Of a stretch of DNA of 64,000 nucleotides, positions 1 to 17,700 are shown piece after piece. The notes below the pieces were generated by a model, which saw only the letters and a program-made list of their open reading frames with translations, was not told the origin of the DNA and did not search any database. How positions within the stretch are numbered: position 1 is the stretch's first letter; the number at the start of each line of letters is the position of its first letter. Source of the stretch: Terriglobia bacterium (GTDB taxonomy: Bacteria > Acidobacteriota > Terriglobia > Terriglobales > Acidobacteriaceae); the NCBI GenBank assembly GCA_020073165.1, contig JAIQFP010000008.1, positions 62,001-126,000 on the forward strand, written 5' to 3'. A program made the position numbers and the translations under genes.

Positions 1-43
1 CACCTCACCGCGAAGAGCGGCCGGATGACAAACTGCGAGCATC

Positions 44-2167
44 ATGCTGGAAGGCATCCAGTCACCCGCACAAGCGACCTACTGGTTGGTCTCAGGACAA
101 ACCCTGTTCCTGGTGATTCACCTTCTGGGCCTGGCGTGCTTCGCCTACATCGTGGCCAGGCGCTTGACGCCGCTGTTTCGGGCGCAAAGTGATTTCCGTT
201 TTGATCGGCCATTCACCCGCCTAGGGAAGGTGCTGAAATTCTGGCTGGGACAGTGGCGGCACCCGCGCTACCGCGCCGCAGGAATCATGCATATCCTGAT
301 TTTTGCGGGCTTCATTTTGCTGGCGACACGTGCCTTCTCACTCGTCCTGGGGATCGCGGACCGCGTGGCGCTGCCCGAAGGCATCGGCCACCTATACGAC
401 ATTATTAAGGACTACGCCACCACTATTGTCTTCGTCTGCATGGTGATCGCCGCCGGGCGCCGCCTGGTCTTCAAGCCCGCCCGCTACGCGGTGCCCGCAC
501 GCTACGGCAAGGCCCACACGGCGGACGCTATCTTCCTTCTCGCGCTCATTGCCCTGCTGATGGTGGGTGACAGCCTGTTCGCCGCCAGCAAAGCCGCCTT
601 TCAGACCCGCCTGGGACAGCCCGTGGACTTCCTGGCAGTGCTCTCGCTGCCCTGGATGTTGAAGAACGTTCTTCTCTCGGCTTCATTGCCGACGCTTCAG
701 CACCTTCACCTCGGCGGCTTCCTTGCGCATGATCTGACCTTCTTCTTTCTACTGTGCTACCGGCCCTTCGGCATTCAGTTCCACGTGGAAACCTCTTTAT
801 TCACTGTCTTCTTCGCCAAGCTGGACCGCGGGACTCTAAAGCCGGTTAGGTGGGATGTTTCCGACGAGCACCTCGACCAGGTGAAATCGTTCGGGGTGAA
901 GACATTCGAAGACTTCACCTGGAAGCACATGCTGGATTTCTATTCTTGCGCCGACTGCGGCCGCTGTTCCGATAATTGCCCGGCCAACGCGGTAGGTAGG
1001 CCGTTGTCCCCGAGGTTCATCACCATCAAGGCCCGGGACTACGCCTTCCAGCACTACCCGATGCTCGGCAAGGCGGGCAATGGCAAGGCGCTGATCGGCA
1101 ACCTCTATACAGAGGATGAAATCTGGTCGTGCACCACCTGTGGCGCGTGCGAAGAGGAATGCCCGCTGCTGGTCGAGTACATCGACAAGATTGTAGACCT
1201 GCGCCGCGGCATGGTGGATGACGGCAACGTTCCGCAATCCCTGCAGAAACCCCTGAAGGCGCTCGAGAGCCGTGGCAATCCCTACGGCAAGATGGAGAAG
1301 AAAAAAGTCGACTGGACCAGGGACAGAGAGTTTCAGCAGACCTGCGACGTCAAGATCCTCGACGGGAAGAACGGCGCTGACACACTCTACTTTGTCGACA
1401 GCATCACCTCCTACGACGACCGCATGCAGGCGATCGGCCGGGCTACGGCAAGGATTCTCGACCATGTGGGAACAAGTTTCGGAATCCTGGGCGCCGCAGA
1501 AAAAGACAGCGGTCATGATGTCCGCCGCTTCGGCGAAGAGACTCTCTTCATGGCCCTGCGTGACCACAACGTGAATGCCATCAAGGACTGCGGAGTTAAA
1601 CGGATCGTCACTGCCGATCCTCACGCTTACAACGCGCTGAAGCACGACTACAAAGATGTACCACCGGTGGAGCACATCAGCCAGGCAATCGCCCGCGAAG
1701 TGAAGGCCGGTAAGATCAAGTTCAATCCTGTCGAGAATGGAAACGTCTACACCTATCACGATCCCTGCTATCTGGGACGGCATAACCAGGTCTATGACGA
1801 CCCCCGCGATGTCCTCGACGCCATCCCCGGGTTGAAGCGGGTCGAGATGACCCGCTCCCGCGACCGCTCGTTCTGCTGCGGCGGCGGCGGGCTGATGTTG
1901 TTCTACGAGCCCAAAGAAGATCAGCGCATCGGCGTGAAGCGGGTGCAGATGGCCGCCGAGGCCGGTGCCAATGTGATCGTAACGGCCTGCCCGTTCTGCA
2001 TGGTGAATATAGAAGATGCCATCAAGGTTGCAGGTCTGGAAGGAAAGATGACCGCCATTGACCTGGCGGAACTGGTGGACCAACAGATCGCGCGGGAGCC
2101 ACAAGCAGTTGTGGAAGGGCACGGCTTCAGCCGTGCCGTCAGAGCGCGCCAAGACTCGGGGCTTTAG
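44..2167 (+). CDS. Membrane Fe-S oxidoreductase, EtfD/FadF-like (ETF:quinone electron transfer)
   Basis: Predicted 707-residue membrane protein that would pass electrons from reduced ETF to the quinone pool. The N-terminal ~280 residues hold about five hydrophobic segments resembling the nitrate-reductase gamma/HdrE-type b-haem domain. Two ferredoxin-type Cys clusters follow (first CADCGRC starting at Cys302, then CTTCGACEEECP), and then two heterodisulfide-reductase CCG domains (HDPCYLGRH, FCCGGGG, ACPFCM). Only 41 bp separate it from etfB, and etfA and an acyl-CoA dehydrogenase come next, which supports the ETF role. The last ~20 codons and the TAG stop lie in a palindromic repeat, so the C-terminus looks extended by repeat DNA. 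A generic HdrD-like Fe-S reductase is the alternative. Confidence 0.88.
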   Translation: MLEGIQSPAQATYWLVSGQTLFLVIHLLGLACFAYIVARRLTPLFRAQSDFRFDRPFTRLGKVLKFWLGQWRHPRYRAAGIMHILIFAGFILLATRAFSLVLGIADRVALPEGIGHLYDIIKDYATTIVFVCMVIAAGRRLVFKPARYAVPARYGKAHTADAIFLLALIALLMVGDSLFAASKAAFQTRLGQPVDFLAVLSLPWMLKNVLLSASLPTLQHLHLGGFLAHDLTFFFLLCYRPFGIQFHVETSLFTVFFAKLDRGTLKPVRWDVSDEHLDQVKSFGVKTFEDFTWKHMLDFYSCADCGRCSDNCPANAVGRPLSPRFITIKARDYAFQHYPMLGKAGNGKALIGNLYTEDEIWSCTTCGACEEECPLLVEYIDKIVDLRRGMVDDGNVPQSLQKPLKALESRGNPYGKMEKKKVDWTRDREFQQTCDVKILDGKNGADTLYFVDSITSYDDRMQAIGRATARILDHVGTSFGILGAAEKDSGHDVRRFGEETLFMALRDHNVNAIKDCGVKRIVTADPHAYNALKHDYKDVPPVEHISQAIAREVKAGKIKFNPVENGNVYTYHDPCYLGRHNQVYDDPRDVLDAIPGLKRVEMTRSRDRSFCCGGGGLMLFYEPKEDQRIGVKRVQMAAEAGANVIVTACPFCMVNIEDAIKVAGLEGKMTAIDLAELVDQQIAREPQAVVEGHGFSRAVRARQDSGL

Positions 2168-2171
2168 CCCC
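2118..2171. repeat. Palindromic interspersed element at the end of the Fe-S oxidoreductase gene
   Basis: Two adjacent hairpins: GGCACGGC-ttca-GCCGTGCC at 2118-2137, an 8-bp perfect stem, and GGGGCT-tt-AGCCCC at 2158-2171. The second contains the TAG stop of the upstream gene. A related GGGGCTAAAGCC motif occurs near 31358. There is no T-run, so this looks more like a REP/BIME-type repeat than a terminator. Confidence 0.6.
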
Positions 2172-2208
2172 TGCGGTGTAAGTGTCGATCCGAGCAGCGG
2201 AGGGGAAC

Positions 2209-2997
2209 ATGGAAATTCTAGTCTGCGCACGAAGGGTACCTGACACATCCGAAAACGAGATTGAACTCAACAGCACGGGAAACGACATCGAACGCGACGA
2301 CCTCGTTTATTCCATCAACGAATGGGACAACTATGCGGTCGAAGAGGCCCTGCAGATCACGGCCAAGGTTGGCGGCAATGTCACTGTGGCCACCATCGGC
2401 AGCGAGGAGGACGAGGAGATTCTGCGCCGGGAGATGGCCATGGGGGCGCACCATGGCGTGCTCATCAACGATGGCGCCTTCACCGGATCCGACGGCCATG
2501 GCATTGCTACTATCCTGGCAGCCTTCGTGCGCAAGGGTCATTACGACCTGGTGCTGACCGGAGTGCAGGCCGAGGACGGCGGCGCCCAGGTCGGCGGCAT
2601 GTTGGCGGCCATGCTCGACTATCCCTTCGCGTCCCTGGTCAATTCCATCGAAGTCCTCGACGGCAAGCTGAAGATCAGCCGCGAAATCGCCGGCGGCAAC
2701 CGCGAGATCAACGAGATTGATCTGCCCTGCGTGCTCTCCATCCAGACCGGCATCAACGAGCCCCGTTATGTCGGCATGCGAGGCATTCGGCAGGTGGCGT
2801 CCATTCCGATTCCCACCCCCAGCGCCTCGGACCTGGGAATCGATCCCGCGACCGTGGGTGCAGCCGCCGCGAAGGTGAGACGGGTGGACTACTTCCTGCC
2901 CGCGCTGGGCAAAGGCGCCGAGATACTGCAAGGCAGCCGCGAAGAAAACATCGACAAACTCATTGAGTTAGTGGCAGCCAAAGGAGGGTTGAAATAA
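2209..2997 (+). CDS. etfB: Electron transfer flavoprotein, beta subunit
   Basis: A 262-residue EtfB, partner of EtfA in the FAD/AMP-carrying heterodimer that accepts electrons from acyl-CoA dehydrogenases. It begins MEILVCARRVPDT, the usual EtfB opening, and has the AVEEALQI and LTGVQAEDGGAQVGG segments typical of the family. The ATG at 2209 is chosen over an in-frame GTG at 2182 because GGAGGGG lies just upstream and because the family N-terminus begins here. The TAA stop overlaps the etfA ATG by one base, so the two are translationally coupled. Confidence 0.95.
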   Translation: MEILVCARRVPDTSENEIELNSTGNDIERDDLVYSINEWDNYAVEEALQITAKVGGNVTVATIGSEEDEEILRREMAMGAHHGVLINDGAFTGSDGHGIATILAAFVRKGHYDLVLTGVQAEDGGAQVGGMLAAMLDYPFASLVNSIEVLDGKLKISREIAGGNREINEIDLPCVLSIQTGINEPRYVGMRGIRQVASIPIPTPSASDLGIDPATVGAAAAKVRRVDYFLPALGKGAEILQGSREENIDKLIELVAAKGGLK

Positions 2998-3983
2998 TGG
3001 CCCGCATCTTTGCTTACATCGTGCACAAAGCCGGGATGGTGGATGATTCCGCAGCCGAACTGCTGGCCGCCGCCAGGAAGATCGATCCCGCCGCCGCGCC
3101 TACGGCCATTGTCACCGGCTGGGGAACGGACCTTGATACGGTTTGCACTACCCTCCAATCTTCGTACGGAGAGGTATGGAAAATTGCCGCCGAACCCCTT
3201 GCTTATCCCAACGCCGAATTGATCCGCAAAGCCTTGGTCAAGGTCCTCCCGCAGGGCAGCATTTTGCTCGTCGCCCACGAGCATTTCGGGATTGATCTGG
3301 CTCCGGGGCTTTCCATCAAGCTGAACTCAATGTTTGTCTCTGATGTGCTTGGCATTGAAGGAGTTGATAATACAGCCCTCAAAGTCGTCCGCCAGGAATT
3401 CGGCGGGCAGGTGAGTGCGCATGTCCGCTGCGACATTTCATTAGGCGCGGTGATCACCGCCCGCCCCGGCGCATTCAAGCCGCTGGAAAGTACTCCCATC
3501 AACGGCTTCGTGCTCGACAAATCGCCCGAAGTTGGCGCTCTCGCCGCGGGACGGCGTTATCTGGAGACCGTCGTCGCCGAGGCGGGTGATGTGGACATCA
3601 CCAAACACAACGTCCTGGTTTCCATCGGCCGCGGCATTCAGGAAAAAGACAATGTCGCAATTGCGCAGGAACTGGCCGACGCGCTCGGTGCGGCGGTGAG
3701 CTGCTCGCGACCCGTGGTTGACGCCAAGTGGCTGGAGAAATCCCGCCAGGTGGGCACCTCCGGGAAAACCGTCAAGCCCAAAGTCTATATCGCTTGCGGC
3801 ATCAGTGGCGCCTTCCAGCACCTGGCTGGCATCAAGGGTAATCCTTTCATTGTCGCCATCAACAAGAACCCCAAAGCTCCCATTTTTCAGGTAGCCGACG
3901 TCGGAATTGTCGACGACCTTCTGGAGTTCTTGCCCGAATTCACCAACAAAGTCCGCGAAATGCGAACCGTTGCAGCAAAGTGA
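2997..3983 (+). CDS. etfA: Electron transfer flavoprotein, alpha subunit
   Basis: A 328-residue EtfA. The C-terminal FAD-binding domain is clear ([16 protein letters not shown], then [12 protein letters not shown] and [10 protein letters not shown]). An AAAGGAGGG ribosome site precedes the ATG, which overlaps the etfB stop. It would shuttle electrons from the acyl-CoA dehydrogenase encoded 10 bp downstream to the membrane Fe-S protein encoded upstream of etfB. Confidence 0.95.
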   Translation: MARIFAYIVHKAGMVDDSAAELLAAARKIDPAAAPTAIVTGWGTDLDTVCTTLQSSYGEVWKIAAEPLAYPNAELIRKALVKVLPQGSILLVAHEHFGIDLAPGLSIKLNSMFVSDVLGIEGVDNTALKVVRQEFGGQVSAHVRCDISLGAVITARPGAFKPLESTPINGFVLDKSPEVGALAAGRRYLETVVAEAGDVDITKHNVLVSIGRGIQEKDNVAIAQELADALGAAVSCSRPVVDAKWLEKSRQVGTSGKTVKPKVYIACGISGAFQHLAGIKGNPFIVAINKNPKAPIFQVADVGIVDDLLEFLPEFTNKVREMRTVAAK

Positions 3984-3993
3984 GGACACGCCA

Positions 3994-5673
3994 ATGATCG
4001 CAGCCAAAACGCTGAAGCTAAGTTTGAAATCGCTCCGAGACTTCGCCAAGAAGCGCCTGCCCGACGAGGTTCTGATCGAACTGGACGAACGCGATGAATG
4101 CCCGCTGGAGATCATCCAGGACATGTGCAGCCCGGACAAGCTGGGCATTCAGCTGCTGTTCATTCCCGAAGAGTTCGGAGGCATGGGCGGCGGCACCTTC
4201 GACGTGTATTGCATATGCGAAGCGATGGCGGGGATTGATCTGGGGGTTGCGACCAGCCTGTTCGCTACCTTCTTGGGCAGCGATCCCATCACCGTCGGCG
4301 CCACTCCGGAGCAGAAGAAACTCTGGCTGAGCCGCATCGCGGACGAGGGCGTGCTGTTCGCCTATGGCGCCACTGAGCCAGAAGCGGGCAGCGATCTGGG
4401 AGCTTTGAAGACCACCGCGGACCGCGTCATGCAGGACGGCAAGGTCGTCGGTTACAAGATCAACGGTGCAAAACAATGGATCAGCAACGGTGGCATAGCC
4501 GACCTCTACACCGTTCTGGCGAACTCACCCAGCGGGCCCTGCTGGTTCGTGGTGGAAAAGGGTGCAAAGGGTTTCACTCACGACGAACCAGAAGACAAGC
4601 ACGGCATTCGTCTCAGCAACACGGCAGCCCTGGCTTTCAACGACGTCTTTGTTGATGCCGACCGGCTCATCGGCGGAGTTGAAGGCCAGGGTTTGACTCA
4701 GGCGCAAGCCGTATTCGGCTACACGCGCCTGATGGTCGCAGCGTTTGGGCTTGGGGCCGGCTGGGCCGCGCTCGACCGCGCCATCCCGTATTCCACGAAA
4801 CGTATCCAGGCCGGGGCGCCGCTCTCGGAAAAGCAGGGATACACCCACAAGCTGATTGTGCCGCACGTGGTGCACCTGGAAGCTGCCCGCTCCTACATCG
4901 AAGAAACCGCTGAACGCATCGACGCCGGGGTGGAAGGCAGTTTGAACACCGAAGGCGCCATTGCCAAGTACATGGCAACGGAAGCCGGCAATGCCGCCGC
5001 CGAAGCCAGTATCCAGGCCCTCGGCGGCTACGGTTACACCCATGAATACATGGTGGAGAAGATCAGCCGCGACGTTCGCATCACCACCATCTATGAAGGC
5101 ACCTCCGAAATTATGGAGATGACCATCAGCCGCGACCGCTGGCAACTCCACCTGAAGACCCGTGGGCAGCATTATCACGACGAAGCGCGCAAGTTCGAAG
5201 CGCTGCACGCGCAGCATCCGGAGGTGGGCGCAAATATCGCGGCACTGAGTCTGCATGCACTGGCAGAAGTTATGGAGAAAGCCCGCATCGGGCGTCTCAC
5301 GCGCTATCAGCACATCCTCCTGCGCCTGGGCGAGTTGATCGCCTACGCCGAGTGCGCAGGCAGCCTATCGCGCCGTGCCGCGTTGATGGCGGATGGCAAG
5401 CTCAATGAGAAAGCCAACCGGCGCTTCGACGCAACGGCGTTGGCGGCGCTGAGCCGCGTCTTCGCCCGCGAGGCCGCGCTCAAGGTTGCCGAAGAAGGGC
5501 TGCGCCTGGTGGCCGGCGCCAGTGCCGTGAGCGATACCGAGATGACCGCATTTGAAACCAATTTGGGGATGCTCGCCATTCATCGCACGCAGGCGGGTCT
5601 GATTGCGGACATGGATTACATAGCCGACGTCCTCTACAACCGCGCGGCGAAGCACACAGAGCTAGCCGCCTAA
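3994..5673 (+). CDS. Acyl-CoA dehydrogenase with C-terminal extension
   Basis: A 559-residue FAD-dependent acyl-CoA dehydrogenase, forming an alpha-beta double bond in an acyl thioester with electrons going to ETF. N-terminal, middle ([26 protein letters not shown]) and C-terminal domains are present. The catalytic base is probably Glu368 in [10 protein letters not shown]. About 150 residues of helical extension follow, as in FadE-like members of 550-600 residues. The ATG at 3994 follows GAGGACACG and lies 10 bp after the etfA stop; an upstream in-frame start at 3907 would run inside etfA and is unlikely. The substrate could be a free acyl-CoA or a product of the giant synthase next door; the sequence does not decide. 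Confidence 0.92.
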   Translation: MIAAKTLKLSLKSLRDFAKKRLPDEVLIELDERDECPLEIIQDMCSPDKLGIQLLFIPEEFGGMGGGTFDVYCICEAMAGIDLGVATSLFATFLGSDPITVGATPEQKKLWLSRIADEGVLFAYGATEPEAGSDLGALKTTADRVMQDGKVVGYKINGAKQWISNGGIADLYTVLANSPSGPCWFVVEKGAKGFTHDEPEDKHGIRLSNTAALAFNDVFVDADRLIGGVEGQGLTQAQAVFGYTRLMVAAFGLGAGWAALDRAIPYSTKRIQAGAPLSEKQGYTHKLIVPHVVHLEAARSYIEETAERIDAGVEGSLNTEGAIAKYMATEAGNAAAEASIQALGGYGYTHEYMVEKISRDVRITTIYEGTSEIMEMTISRDRWQLHLKTRGQHYHDEARKFEALHAQHPEVGANIAALSLHALAEVMEKARIGRLTRYQHILLRLGELIAYAECAGSLSRRAALMADGKLNEKANRRFDATALAALSRVFAREAALKVAEEGLRLVAGASAVSDTEMTAFETNLGMLAIHRTQAGLIADMDYIADVLYNRAAKHTELAA

Positions 5674-5748
5674 CGTTCAGCAATGTCTGACCAGCATCCG
5701 GCTCTCTCTCAGGGCCGGGGACCTCTTTTAGACGCAGGAGCCTCACTC

Positions 5749-14676
<8,928 letters not shown>

Positions 14677-14713
14677 GTTGGAAGGCCGTGACGATCCGTT
14701 AAACGGAGGGCGT

Positions 14714-17700
14714 ATGCAGCACGAATTTCAGCGCGTGGCGATCGTCAATCGCGGCGAAGCCGCCATGCGTTTTATCCACGCGGCCCGCGAGTTCAATCAA
14801 GAGCACGACACGTCGCTGTGTACCATTGCGCTGTTCACCGACCCCGACCGCCACGCCATGTTTGTCCGTGAGGCGGACGAGGCGGTGTCTCTTGGTGCCG
14901 CCCAGATCATCGACCCAAGCACCCAGCACCCCAAGAGCAGTTACGTAGACTACGGCCGGCTCGAACAGGCGTTGGCGGAGGCGCGCGCGGATGCGGTCTG
15001 GGTGGGATGGGGCTTCGTCGCCGAGCACGCGGAATTCGCCGACCTTTGCCGTGAGCTCGGCATCGTGTTCATCGGCCCGGATGGGGATGTGATGCGGAAA
15101 CTGGGCGACAAGATCGCCTCCAAGCTACTGGCCGAACAGGCGCAGATCCCGGTCGCGCCCTGGAGCGGCGGGCCAGTCGAAACCCTCGCCGACGCTGTGC
15201 ACCATGCCGAGCGCCTGGGCTATCCCCTGATGATCAAGGCCACCGCCGGAGGCGGCGGTCATGGGATTCGCCGGGTGAATTCGGCGGACGATCTGCCACG
15301 CGCCTTTGAGAGCGCCCGCAGCGAAGCCTTCAAAGCCTTCGGCAACCCCACCGTTTTCATGGAGCAACTGCTGCAGAGCGCCCGCCACGTCGAGGTCCAG
15401 ATCATCGCTGACCACTACGGGACAACCTGGGCCGCCGGAGTGCGTGACTGCACCATCCAGCGCCGCCACCAGAAAATTCTCGAAGAGGCGCCCTCGCCCG
15501 CGCTTTCTCCCGAACAGGATCTGCATCTGCGGGAGGCCGCCGTGCGCCTGAGCCAGGCCGCCGGCTATCACAACGCCGGCACCGTGGAATTCTTGTACCA
15601 GCCAGAAACTCAGCGTTTCTCGTTCATGGAGATGAACACCCGGCTGCAAGTCGAACACCCGGTGACGGAATGCACGACCGGGCTCGATCTGGTCAAGCTG
15701 CAGATTCACGTCGCGCGCGGCGGCCACCTGGAAGGAGAACCGCCTCGCACCACTGGCCATGCCATCGAAGTGCGTCTGAATGCGGAAGATCCGGATAACG
15801 GTTTCGCTCCTGCCCCGGGCGCCATCGAGCGCTTTCGGATCCTGATGGGGCCAGGGGTGCGGATCGACACCGGTGTGGGGGAGGGCGATTCCGTCCCCGC
15901 GGAATTCGATTCCATGATCGCCAAGATCATTGCCTACGGTCACAACCGGAAAGAAGCTCTTTCCCGGCTGCAGCGTGCGCTGCGCGAGAGCGTCGTGGTC
16001 ATCAAAGGCGGAGCCAGCAACAAGGCGTTCCTCCTGGAATTGCTGAACCGCCCTGATGTGCAACAGAGCGCAGTCGATATCGGGTGGCTGGACCGCCTGG
16101 CGGCCAGCGGCGGGCACGTCTCCCGGCGTTACGCCGACGTGGCTGTGGTGGCCGCGGCGATCGAAGCCTACGATGCCGAGTTGGCCATCGAGCAGGCGCA
16201 GTTCTACGCGTCGGCCGTGCGTGGGCGGCCCCAGGTCCGCAGTGGCGTAGGCCGGACCGTGGCACTGCGCTATCGCGGGCATGCCTATTCGCCCAGGATT
16301 TATCGCCTCGGCCCCCGCCAGTACCGGGTTGACGTCGATGGCTCGCGCGTAGACATCCACATCGACCGGTTGGGTCAGTTTGAATATTGGCTCACCGGCT
16401 TTGGGCGGCGCTTCCACGTCGTCTCCGTGGTCCAGGGACTGAGCTACGTGATCGAGGTCGATGGCGTCTCGCACCGGATTGATCGCGATGACGGCGGTGT
16501 GGTACACGCACCGGCCCCGGCAGTCGTGGTTTCCATTGCGGTGAAGCCGGGCGACACCGTGGCGGCCGGGGATCGCCTGGCCGTGCTCGAAGCCATGAAA
16601 ATGGAAATGCAGGTAGTCGCTCCATTTGCTGGAAAAGTCCGCTGCGTAATGACCATACCCAACGTGCAGGTTGACACCGGGGCCCCGCTCTTACAACTGG
16701 ATCCCGCCGCCGATGACGAAACCGTGGCCGCCGCCGAGCGAGTGGCATTTGGCAAGTCGCTGGTTTCAAGCGGCAACGGCAAGTCGCTTCCTTCCCGTTG
16801 CCGCCAAAACCTGCGGGAACTCCGCCAACTCGTACTGGGTTTCGACGTGGACCCGGCGCACACCGCGCGGCTGCTCGCTGACTGGAGCCGCAATTGCCCT
16901 GCGGATAGCGACGAAATAAGGCAGGCCGAAGAAGAGATCCTCAACATCTTTGTGGATATCTGTTCTTTGTTCCAACGCCAACCGGAGGTGGACGATCCTA
17001 CCAGCGGAGAAGCGCCCAGCGCCGAGTCTTACCTCTTCTCCTACCTGCGCATGCTTGAGACGCGAGGCGAGGGGCTGCCGCCAGCCTTTGTCGATGCGCT
17101 GCGGCGGGCGCTGGCTCATTACGGCGTGACCACGCTGGATCGTTCACCCGAACTGGAAGAGACCCTGCTCTGGATTTACAAATCACACCAGCGGGTTGAG
17201 CAGCAAGTCGCTCCGATTCTGGTTGTGCTCGAGCGGCGCCTGCAGCGCGTCGAAGCCTTGGCGCCGCATGCTGGCGAGTCCTTCCGCACTCTCCTCGACC
17301 GCATGACCTCCATCACTCGCGGGCTCTTTCCCACGGTCAGCGACTTGGCCCGGGAAGTGCGTTATCGCTACTTCGATCACCCCTTGTTTGAGCAGGCACG
17401 GAAGCAGGTCTATACGCAGGCCGAGGAACACCTCGCCTATCTTGCCTCCAATCCCAAGGCCGCAGACCGCCGCGAGCGAATACGCGCGCTGGTCGAATGT
17501 CCGCAGCCCCTGGTGAGCCTGTTCGCCGGCCGCTTCGCGGGCGCGACGCCCGCCTTGTGCCAACTGATGTTGGAAGTACTCACCTGGCGATACTACCGGA
17601 TTCGCATGCTCATGGACTTTCGTTCTCAAGCGGTAGACGGACACTGCTATGCCTCCGCCGAGTACGATCACGAGGGCAAGCGTATTCACGTCTTTACCAC

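Noticed and set aside
836-2248. Long minus-strand open frame (470 codons) opposite the Fe-S oxidoreductase and etfB
   Set aside because: It lies wholly opposite well-recognised genes, has no ribosome site or known domain, and long antisense frames are expected with this GC-rich codon use. The same applies to 15125-16507 minus, 57736-58851 plus and 58876-60171 plus.
5683-5748. Upstream ATG for the giant synthase
   Set aside because: No ribosome site precedes it, and the 22 extra residues do not resemble a KS N-terminus; CAGGAG lies correctly before the ATG at 5749.
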